This document shows positions 53,345 to 59,707 of a DNA stretch of 59,707 nt, one piece after another (positions within the stretch are counted from its first letter, which is position 1; the number at the start of each line of letters is the position of its first letter). The translations under genes were made by a program, and so were the position numbers. Under the pieces are notes generated by a model. It made no database searches. It had not been told where the DNA came from and worked only from the letters and a program-made list of their open reading frames with translations. Source of the stretch: Deltaproteobacteria bacterium (GTDB lineage Bacteria; Desulfobacterota; JAFDED01); NCBI GenBank assembly GCA_019310535.1, contig JAFDED010000014.1:1-59707 (forward strand), read 5' to 3'.

Positions 53345-54529
53345 TTACAATCGCCTGAATAATTGCTCCAGGCCGGATGACAGACGGGCGGCCTTTTCAT
53401 TTATCCAGGCAACAAGCCGAATTTCCCGTTCTTGTGCTTTGGCTCTGAGCAGGTAGATAGCCAGCGCTCCAAAAAGGATATTGGGAATCCATATGCCCGG
53501 AAAAGGAGGAATTTTTTCGCCGTTGACCAACACTTCCCCAAGCAAGAGCAGTGCATAATACGCCGCGATCACCAAGGCACCCAGAACAAACCCCTGAAAC
53601 CTGCCGGCGGTGCTCCACATGGTCCCCAGAGGGATCGTCAGTATTGCCATGACGAAGCAGGCAAGAGGGATGGCCATTTTCTCATGAAGAACGATGCGTG
53701 CCTTCAGTCGTTTGTGTTTTTTCAGCTCGGATGAATTCGCCTTTTGCCAAAGTTCCAGGGGATACATTTGCTTGAATTTTCTCTTATCGCGCTGCCGTTG
53801 CGAAAATTTGCCTTCCAGATCCAGTTTCAATTGATAACGCTCGAATTGGGCTGTTTCAGTAGCGCGGTGGTCAGCGCTCATCCTGTGGATGCTCCCGTTT
53901 TGTAGCATGATCCCAATGGTCAGCGATTCGGGATCGGAATATATGCGTCCCTGTTTTGCCACGAAGGTCGTCGGCGCTTGATGGTCCCTGGAGTCAGAGA
54001 TAAGGATGCCTTCCAGCCTGCCGGTCTGCCGTTCCAGCCGATCCACGTAAAGGATCATCCCCTTGAACGAATCGTTGAAGACCTGTTCCCGGACAACCAA
54101 GTCAGCACGTTTTTTTGCGACTTCAAACAATAACTGGCGCGACCCCGTGGTCCCCCAGGGAAGGCCAAAAAGCATGAAATACAGGGAGAGAAAAAAGGCT
54201 AACGTTGAAAAGACAACGACGGGTCTCAGTAACTGGTAGAGACTGATTCCCGAGCTTTTCATGGCCGTCAACTCCCCATCGGCGTTCAATCGGCCAAATC
54301 CCACCAGCACTGCCAGAACGACAGCCATGGGGATGGCGAAACCGAGAAAGGTCGGGATAATATATAGGACAAACTGGCTGACTTCCAGCGGATTTACGCC
54401 CCAGGTCACCACCATCTCCACCAGGCGCATAACCTTCCCGGCCAGCAGGATAAAGGTGAAGACCATCATGCTGATGACGAAGGGAGGGATGAGTTCCCTT
54501 AACACGTATCCCTGAATGATTCGAGGCAT
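53345..54529 (-). CDS. lptF: LPS export permease LptF (YjgP/YjgQ family)
   Basis: LptF/LptG are inner-membrane permeases that extract lipopolysaccharide for transport to the outer membrane with LptB. The 394-residue product has six helices: three N-terminal (PPFVISMMVFTFILLAGKVM onward), a periplasmic jellyroll of about 170 residues, and three C-terminal (MAIPLACFVMAILTIPLGTM). GFAIPMAVVLAVLVGFGRLN and DGELTAMKSSGISLYQLLRP are hallmark segments. ATG 54529 follows GCGGGGG; the frame to 54634 adds unlike residues. A partner lptG is not adjacent. Repeat B lies 330 bases upstream in the same relative orientation as repeat A has to its gene. Confidence 0.93.
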   Translation of the reverse strand: MPRIIQGYVLRELIPPFVISMMVFTFILLAGKVMRLVEMVVTWGVNPLEVSQFVLYIIPTFLGFAIPMAVVLAVLVGFGRLNADGELTAMKSSGISLYQLLRPVVVFSTLAFFLSLYFMLFGLPWGTTGSRQLLFEVAKKRADLVVREQVFNDSFKGMILYVDRLERQTGRLEGILISDSRDHQAPTTFVAKQGRIYSDPESLTIGIMLQNGSIHRMSADHRATETAQFERYQLKLDLEGKFSQRQRDKRKFKQMYPLELWQKANSSELKKHKRLKARIVLHEKMAIPLACFVMAILTIPLGTMWSTAGRFQGFVLGALVIAAYYALLLLGEVLVNGEKIPPFPGIWIPNILFGALAIYLLRAKAQEREIRLVAWINEKAARLSSGLEQLFRRL

Positions 54530-54860
54530 GGAACCCCCGCCGCACAAGTGTCTCGCCCGCTGTAAATCATGGCCGGACGGCCGCGTTACTGATTCTCGGA
54601 AGACCGCCCCATTAAAAATGACCCCCATCCTCACGCGGAGCCGATGGGAAAGGGGCTGAAAATCGATGTAATGTCTTATTGTACCAACAAATGGATTATA
54701 TCAAACAGTGTCCGAAAATGCCAATAGATTCGGGCACGGTGGTAACACACCCATACCTTTCGCCGTTGATAACATCGCCTAATCTACCAAATGTATATCA
54801 TAAGGGGAGGGTGGGAATGAAAAGGTCTGCAAAGAGCAAAAAACATATTTTATTCTTATA
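54530..54860. other. Leader region between repeat B and lptF
   Basis: No gene is seen. The stretch joins the end of repeat B to lptF and probably contains that gene's promoter or leader. A 60-codon plus-strand frame at 54679 has no ribosome site and is not called. Confidence 0.35.
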
Positions 54861-55214
54861 GGATTATCCTATCAGGTCAGCAAAACTTTAATTGCTTGAT
54901 TTTTTAATGAACCTCCCTGCAGCAAGCTACGGGGAATTCCAAGTTAAATTCTTATTGCTTACCCATTGGACCGAACGCTGTGATTCAATACCGGCCAAAC
55001 CTTAATGGCATTCAGGTTCCATTAGAGGTGGCCTGGACAATGTATTGTCCGGGCTGCGCAGCAGCATGAGGCAGTACATAGTTCGTTTATTGGTTCCCGG
55101 GCGCGGGGCCCAACGGGCAAAAACTCTTGTCGCTTCGCGCCCCGGACGACAGGTCGTCCGGGGCGCCCCAACAGCATTCATCATCTATTATTGGCGGCAA
55201 TTTGACTGTAATAT
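54861..55214 (-). repeat. Structured dispersed repeat, copy B (upstream of lptF)
   Basis: This ~354-base copy is inverted relative to copy A at 8562-8875. Read on the minus strand it starts GATATTACAGTCAAATTGCC and ends CTGATAGGATAATCC. It holds a perfect 12-bp hairpin GCCCCGGACGAC CT GTCGTCCGGGGC and a 7-bp one GGACAAT AC ATTGTCC. It has about 40 bases that copy A lacks, including a third hairpin (CCCCGTAGC TT GCTGCAGGG). Apparent short frames on both strands match between copies only as DNA repeats would. Confidence 0.85.
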
Positions 55215-55585
55215 CCTTTCGATATGAAATTGCGGTCAAACAAGTATGATACCATCGAGGAATTATGTAACGTGATGCAGGGGCGGGGCTTATACCGCCC
55301 CAAGTCGAAAAACGGCTGAAGAGAGGGTGGGTTTGTAGTCTAAAAGGGCCTTGATAGACGTGACCTGCTCCACGGAAATCGGAATTCACAAGCCGTCAGG
55401 CTTGGCGGCGCATCATATCCCTCCCTTTTGTTAACACGGCGTTAGACAATCTTATCCACTTCAACAAGGCGGGAACATGGCGCACCTTCGCATTAATTGA
55501 CTAAAAGTCAAAAATTCTTACAGCATGCAATACGACAATCGCGCGCAGCGCGAAAGAAAATTTTTATTATTATCAGAATCCGCTG
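55215..55585. other. Intergenic, no gene seen
   Basis: A small hairpin (GGGGCGG GGCTTATA CCGCCCC, about 55281-55302) is visible. Otherwise I see no gene or named element between repeat B and the dodecin gene. Confidence 0.35.
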
Positions 55586-55789
55586 CTAGCGCTCAATCCG
55601 GAACGATACCTTGGCCCTCACCCTGTAAACATCCACATTGTCATCCGCCATGCGTACGTCGAACTCTTCAATGCCTATGCGCCGGATGCCCCGGAGGGTC
55701 TTCTTGGCCTCAATGATGACATTATTGATGGCATCATGCCAGCTTTCCTTGGATTCCCCGACCAGCTCAATGATTTTGACCACCGACAT
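55586..55789 (-). CDS. Dodecin family protein
   Basis: Dodecins are small flavin-binding proteins that assemble into hollow dodecamers and buffer or store flavins. The 67-residue product reads MSVVKIIELVGESKESWHDA, INNVIIEAKKTLRGIRRIGI and ends YRVRAKVSFRIER, which is the beta-alpha-beta-beta order and end motif of the family. The start ATG 55789 lies nine bases after AAGGAGG; the ATG six bases upstream is too close to it. It is a single-gene unit. Confidence 0.9.
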   Translation of the reverse strand: MSVVKIIELVGESKESWHDAINNVIIEAKKTLRGIRRIGIEEFDVRMADDNVDVYRVRAKVSFRIER

Positions 55790-56250
55790 TTCCATATACC
55801 TCCTTTTCTTCGGTAGCTGCAATGGATACCGACTTCAGGGCCTCCGTCCATGTGGAAGATTTTTGCGAAGCGGATGATCAGCGGCGGTTTTAAAAAGAAG
55901 CACAGCTCGGAAAAACTGGTGTTTTCAGTAGGAACTTCGAGAAAAGAGGCTCAACGGGAAATTCGAAAAAGAATACGTAAAAGGGCGGCTAACGGCTAGC
56001 CCATGCTAACCCTGTTGATAAAAGTATGCTATCATAACTATCTTTGTGTCAAGCATAAAACAGGTGTCAGCGATTATCGCGATGGCAATCTGTGTTCAAC
56101 CGATCGTATCGGAGAATTTGGGGTCAGGACTTGACTTCACGCAATCCCTTGTGGATACTGGTTTCACGGTAATATGAGCGTGGTGCAGGATTCTGCCGGA
56201 GGCTGGCGTGTAAACAAATGTAACGAACCGTCCCAATGGAGACCGCGAAC
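55790..56250. other. Divergent spacer between dodecin and aminotransferase genes
   Basis: No gene is seen in about 460 bases. The region must contain both promoters. TTGATAAAAGTATGCTATCATAAC near 56011-56034 looks like a possible extended -10 zone (TATGCTATCAT), but I cannot confirm it. Confidence 0.35.
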
Positions 56251-57585
56251 ATGAATGTACCAAGTATTCGCACCGAGGTTCCCGGGCCGCGGGCTCGGGA
56301 AATTCTGGATAAGGATAACAAGTATATTTCCCAGTCTTACACTCGCGTCTACCCCCTGGTTGTCAAAAGAGGAAAGGGCGTTGTCATAGAGGATGTTGAC
56401 GGCAACCACTATCTGGACTTCACCTCCGGTATCGCAGTTTGCAACACGGGCCACTGCCACCCAGAGGTTGTCCGCGCCATCAAGCAGCAGGTGGATCGGT
56501 TTATCCACATGTCGGGCACCGATTTTTACTATGCGGCCCAGTCCTGCCTGGCTGCAAAACTCAGCCGGCTCTATCCCGGCGGGGGAGACCACCGGGTCTT
56601 CTTCGGCAACTCCGGCGCGGAGGCCGTGGAGGCGGCCATGAAACTGGCCCGTTACCACACCAAGCGCCCGCGCTTTATGGCGTTCCTGGGCTCATTTCAC
56701 GGCCGTACCATGGGCGCTCTATCGCTGACGGCCAGCAAAACCGTACACGAGAGAGGCTTCTCACCCCTGGTGCCGGGAGTTACCCATATCCCATATCCGT
56801 ATTGCTACCGATGCCCGTATCACATGGAGCCCGCCGCGTGCAACCTGCACTGCGTGGACTGGATCGAGGAGGACCTGTTCCGGCGCAGCCTGCCGCCGGA
56901 GGAGGTGGCCGCCGTCTTCGTGGAGCCGATCCAGGGTGAGGGGGGATACGTGGTGCCTCCGGAGGGGTTTCATACCAAGCTTTTCCAGTTGACGCGGAAG
57001 TTCGGAATCCTGTACGTGGCCGACGAGGTCCAGACCGGGATGGGCCGCACAGGCCGAATGTTCGCCTCCGAACATTTCGGAGTCGTGCCGGATATCATGG
57101 CCCTGGCCAAGGGGCTGGCCTCGGGACTCCCGCTTGGGGCCATGGTGGCCGAGGCAGGCATTATGGACTGGGTCCCCGGCTCCCACGCCAGCACCTTTGG
57201 AGGCAATCCCATCAGTTGCGAGGCCTCCCTGGCCACCATCGCTCTGCTGGAGGGGGGTATGATGCAGAAGGCCGACCGCATGGGGGCTTACCTCAAAGAA
57301 AATCTCCGGAAGCTGATGGATCGATATGTCCTGATCGGGGATGTACGCGGCCTTGGGCTGATGGTGGGCGCTGAGATAGTGAAAGATCGCGTTCGTCGCA
57401 CAAAAGATCCCCTGCGGCGCGATGAAATCATTCAGCGTTGTTTTCGGAAGGGTCTTTTATTGCTGGGATGCGGTGAGAATTCCATCCGTTTCATTCCACC
57501 ACTTATCGTCAACAGGTCCCACATCGATACCGCACTGACAATTCTGGAGGAGGTGCTGCGCGAGCTGACACCCATGGGGGAGTGA
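56251..57585 (+). CDS. Class III aminotransferase (4-aminobutyrate/ornithine-type)
   Basis: This 444-residue PLP enzyme moves an amino group from an omega-amino acid (4-aminobutyrate, ornithine or similar) to a keto acid. Marks are DGNHYLDFTSGIAVCNTGHC, FFGNSGAEAVEAAMKLARYH for the cofactor phosphate, FLGSFHGRTMGALSLTASK, VFVEPIQGEGGYVVPPEGF, ILYVADEVQTGMGRTGRMFA with the PLP-ring Asp, and MALAKGLASGLPLGAMVAEA with the PLP Lys. I chose ATG 56251 because GGAG lies nine bases upstream; ATG 56236 has no ribosome site. A cysteine-rich insert (YPYCYRCPYHMEPAACNLHC) is seen in related racemase-like members, so isoleucine or leucine epimerase activity is also possible. Confidence 0.9.
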   Translation: MNVPSIRTEVPGPRAREILDKDNKYISQSYTRVYPLVVKRGKGVVIEDVDGNHYLDFTSGIAVCNTGHCHPEVVRAIKQQVDRFIHMSGTDFYYAAQSCLAAKLSRLYPGGGDHRVFFGNSGAEAVEAAMKLARYHTKRPRFMAFLGSFHGRTMGALSLTASKTVHERGFSPLVPGVTHIPYPYCYRCPYHMEPAACNLHCVDWIEEDLFRRSLPPEEVAAVFVEPIQGEGGYVVPPEGFHTKLFQLTRKFGILYVADEVQTGMGRTGRMFASEHFGVVPDIMALAKGLASGLPLGAMVAEAGIMDWVPGSHASTFGGNPISCEASLATIALLEGGMMQKADRMGAYLKENLRKLMDRYVLIGDVRGLGLMVGAEIVKDRVRRTKDPLRRDEIIQRCFRKGLLLLGCGENSIRFIPPLIVNRSHIDTALTILEEVLRELTPMGE

Positions 57586-57756
57586 GAAATTTCCCTTATT
57601 GGCAGAAAAATTCGAAATTCAAGTTTTGATAGTCAGAAAATGTTTTAGAGTTTGAAATGACACAAGAAATTCGGGCAGGGATAAATCACGCCCATACCGC
57701 ATAATACACGAATATATTCTTGCTCCGCGGGTGCGGCCACTGAATGACAATTAGTT

Positions 57757-58215
57757 TCACTCGCCTGGAGTGATGTCCTCAGTGTGGTAATGGCAGGATT
57801 CGTCTTCAAAAGGCGCTTGTTTGCACCCGGCGTTCCCGTTTTTCCTGCATCGGTACTCGTTGATGGCGGCCTTGAGGGCGTCGGCTGCCAGGTTGGAGCA
57901 GTGCATCTTTATGGGCGGTAAGCCGTCCAGTGCTTCCGCCACTGTCTTTTTGGATATTTGAAGGGCTTCATCAATCGTCTTGCCTTTGACGAGCTCGGTG
58001 ATCATCGAGCTTGTGGCGATGGCGGCACCGCATCCAAACGTCTGAAACTTGGCTTCTGTGATGCGGTCCTCGTCGTCGTCCACCTTGATATAAATCTTCA
58101 TAATGTCTCCGCACGTGGCGTTGCCGATCTCTCCCACTCCATCCGCGTCGGGAATCTCGCCCACATTGCGCGGATTTTTGAAATGATCCATCACTTTTTC
58201 AGAATACTTTGACAT
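57757..58215 (-). CDS. iscU: IscU/NifU-type Fe-S cluster scaffold
   Basis: This scaffold protein assembles Fe-S clusters. The 152-residue protein has the three cluster cysteines in GNATCGDIMKIYIKV (Cys and Asp), FQTFGCGAAIATSSMITELV and PIKMHCSNLAADALKAAINE, all as in active IscU. The C-terminal tail (RCRKNGNAGCKQAPFEDESC then HYHTED) has extra cysteines beyond the normal end. AAGGAG, inside the last codons of the upstream gene, lies nine bases before ATG 58215, so the two genes are co-transcribed and coupled. Its partner is an IscS-like protein that lacks the PLP lysine. Confidence 0.93.
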   Translation of the reverse strand: MSKYSEKVMDHFKNPRNVGEIPDADGVGEIGNATCGDIMKIYIKVDDDEDRITEAKFQTFGCGAAIATSSMITELVKGKTIDEALQISKKTVAEALDGLPPIKMHCSNLAADALKAAINEYRCRKNGNAGCKQAPFEDESCHYHTEDITPGE

Positions 58216-58221
58216 GTCCGT

Positions 58222-59421
58222 TCACTCCTTGGCTGCCGCGATTTTGGTTTCCATCCGGGCGTGTTTTTCATACAGCGGCGATAATTCACGCAGCCTTTTC
58301 ACAATGGGCGGCATTTTTTCGATCACGTAATCGATATCCTCTTCTGTAGTCTCCCTCCCAAAGCTGAAGAGAAGAGACCCCTGCGCAAGCTCAGGGGACA
58401 CTTGCATGGCGGTGAGGATGTGCGAAGCTTTGAGAGACACCGACGTGCATGCGGAGCCGCTGGCGACCGCTATTCCTTCCCCGTCCAGGAAGAGCAACAT
58501 GCTCTCCCCCTCCACGTATCCCGCAGAGAGGTTCACGATGTTTGGCAAGCACTTTTCCGGGTGTCCGTTGATATAAATCTGGTCGATTCGTTCCGTTAAC
58601 CCCTCGATCAATCGAAGTCGTAACGAACGGTAGCGCGCCGCGTCCGACTCCATGCGCTCCATGGCCAACTCCGCCGCCCTGCCCATGCCCACGATGGCCG
58701 GTACGTTCTCGGTGCCTGAGCGCTTCCCATCTTCTTGCGCCCCGCCGTCCATCAACGGGACAACCGGGGTTTTGTGCCGGACGTAGAGGGCCCCCGCACC
58801 CTTCGGACCATAGAATTGGTTGGCGGCCAGCGCCAGAAAGTCCACGCCCAGTTCCTTGACATCCACGGGAATGATCCCCACAGCGGCCACAGCATCAGTG
58901 TGGAAGGGAATCTTTTTCTCCTTGACAATCCGGGCGATCTCTTTCAAGGGCTGAATAGTCCCCACCTCGTTGCTAGCTAGTTGAATGGATACCAGAATGG
59001 TGTCATCTGAGAGTGCCCCTGCCACATCATCGGGATCAACCATCCCGTCTCGATCCACCGGGAGGTACGTCACGCGGTATCCCCACTTCTGGAGCCGCCG
59101 CACCACATACCACACGGAAAAATGCTCGATGGCGGAGACGATAATATGGCCCTTTTTTTCGAGGTGCTGAAACGCAACCCCCTTGATTGCATGGTTGTTG
59201 GCCTCTGTTCCGCAGGAGGTGAAAATGATTTCCTGGGGGGCGGCGCCGATGAGTCGGGCGACTTTTTCCCGCGCTTCCCCTATCGCCTCCAGGGGATCCT
59301 CACCAAAACTGTGTATGCTGGAGGGATTTCCGAACCTTTCCACAAAATACGGATTCATCGCCTCAAGCACCTCAGGTGCTACGGGTGTTGTGGCGGTATA
59401 ATCCAGATAAACTGTTTTCAT
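58222..59421 (-). CDS. IscS/NifS-like protein lacking the PLP-binding lysine
   Basis: The 399-residue protein aligns over its full length with cysteine desulfurases (YLDYTATTPVAPEVLEAMNP; GNPSSIHSFG; FTSCGTEANNHAIKGVA). The cysteine loop VASGSACTSVSL is intact (Cys about 325), as are His100, Asn151 and Asp176 of the PLP site. However, the usual SGHK-I-YGPKG motif reads ALAANQFYGPKGAGALYV. The PLP lysine (Lys206 in E. coli IscS) is Gln202 and the adjacent His is Asn201. The ring-contact Gln183 is Ala179, and the phosphate-binding Ser is Ala. Normal desulfurase chemistry should be impossible or very weak. A similar loss was reported for Archaeoglobus fulgidus IscS. Start ATG 59421 was chosen by family fit. 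Confidence 0.9.
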   Translation of the reverse strand: MKTVYLDYTATTPVAPEVLEAMNPYFVERFGNPSSIHSFGEDPLEAIGEAREKVARLIGAAPQEIIFTSCGTEANNHAIKGVAFQHLEKKGHIIVSAIEHFSVWYVVRRLQKWGYRVTYLPVDRDGMVDPDDVAGALSDDTILVSIQLASNEVGTIQPLKEIARIVKEKKIPFHTDAVAAVGIIPVDVKELGVDFLALAANQFYGPKGAGALYVRHKTPVVPLMDGGAQEDGKRSGTENVPAIVGMGRAAELAMERMESDAARYRSLRLRLIEGLTERIDQIYINGHPEKCLPNIVNLSAGYVEGESMLLFLDGEGIAVASGSACTSVSLKASHILTAMQVSPELAQGSLLFSFGRETTEEDIDYVIEKMPPIVKRLRELSPLYEKHARMETKIAAAKE

Positions 59422-59707
59422 TGTCAACCCTCTGTCATTCATCGCGTCGAATCATAACCATATCCGTGAATCCGTGAGAAGCATCCAGAGGAATTCACTT
59501 GCCATTCATGGCGGCCGATTTACGAGCTTCAAGTTTCACGTATTTTTAAGTATAGTCATTTAGTCAAGTACCGTCAAGCCCGTCTTACAACAATTTTTGG
59601 GAAACGGAACGAACATGGTATCCCCCTGGTCAGGATAAAAGTTATGGGTAAGGAAGGATGGAAGGAAATACAGCAATGGGTGCAGAGGCAACAATAAGAG
59701 AGGATTT
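59422..59707. other. Right-edge spacer, no gene seen
   Basis: The promoter for the iscS-like/iscU pair should be here. At 59597-59616 GGGAAACGGAACGAACATGG nearly repeats a phrase at 24945. A 17-codon frame from ATG 59645 is not called. No Rrf2/IscR-type gene is visible before the edge. Confidence 0.35.

Noticed and set aside
1..59707. tRNA, rRNA and CRISPR arrays
   Set aside because: I looked for T-loop GGTTCGA.TCC phrases with acceptor pairing and for regularly spaced identical repeats and found none.

Overview
The window looks like the chromosome of an anaerobic Desulfobacterota-type (deltaproteobacterial) bacterium, or an assembled relative. This rests on gene content and not on a marker comparison: two TRAP carboxylate transporters, a class III CoA-transferase, a hopanoid gene set, a CoA-transferase/GNAT fusion, a DUF116 protein, and an IscU next to an IscS-like protein without its PLP lysine. 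Core genes (proS, serS, lptF, ispA) are scattered among catabolic and accessory genes. I found no tRNA, rRNA or CRISPR array.

Layout. 1-3.7 kb is a GC-rich accessory block: an IS1634-type transposase remnant, then a compact operon (DUF4236-TPR protein, ADP-ribosylglycohydrolase, methyltransferase), then a frameshifted MTH538/DUF1863 TIR-like gene. 4-7.3 kb holds a SelA-like PLP enzyme, a D-2-hydroxyacid dehydrogenase and an RraA-like protein, probably one organic-acid pathway. 7.9-12.6 kb holds a small CxxC protein, a CoA-transferase/GNAT fusion and proS. 12.8-22.5 kb is a hopanoid region (hpnA, hpnG, shc, hpnI, hpnJ, with ispA nearby). It is eroded: hpnN survives only as a 3' end fused to an IS4 transposase 5' end, and a CDP-alcohol phosphotransferase, an EamA transporter and an MlaC/HpnM-type gene survive as fragments.

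22.8-27.7 kb holds a frameshifted PagL-like lipid A deacylase gene, a DUF116 protein, a four-module rhodanese protein and a second IS1634-type remnant. 28-32.1 kb is a minus-strand operon of CoA-transferase plus TRAP transporter, flanked by an intact IS1380-family transposase. 34-36.1 kb holds a Yip1-like membrane protein, a 58-codon asparagine-synthetase remnant and an iron-dependent alcohol dehydrogenase. 36.2-38.7 kb is a spermidine-synthase-like membrane protein interrupted by one in-frame TAG. 38.9-43.9 kb is a second TRAP operon and an MFS carrier. 44.5-48.1 kb holds two large membrane glycosyltransferase-like proteins in convergent orientation. 48.1-59.4 kb holds serS, an MFS carrier, 3-hydroxyacyl-CoA dehydrogenase, a small beta-rich protein, an M29 aminopeptidase, lptF, dodecin, a class III aminotransferase and the iscS-like/iscU pair.

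Four observations stand out: the IscS-like protein has lost lysine, glutamine, histidine and serine positions of the PLP site while keeping the cysteine loop and the IscU partner; a ~310-355 bp structured element occurs twice, 46 kb apart, each time upstream of a gene in the same relative orientation; the hopanoid region carries several deletion remnants including an IS4-hpnN fusion; and the left edge holds an ADP-ribosylglycohydrolase operon beside a decayed TIR-like gene.
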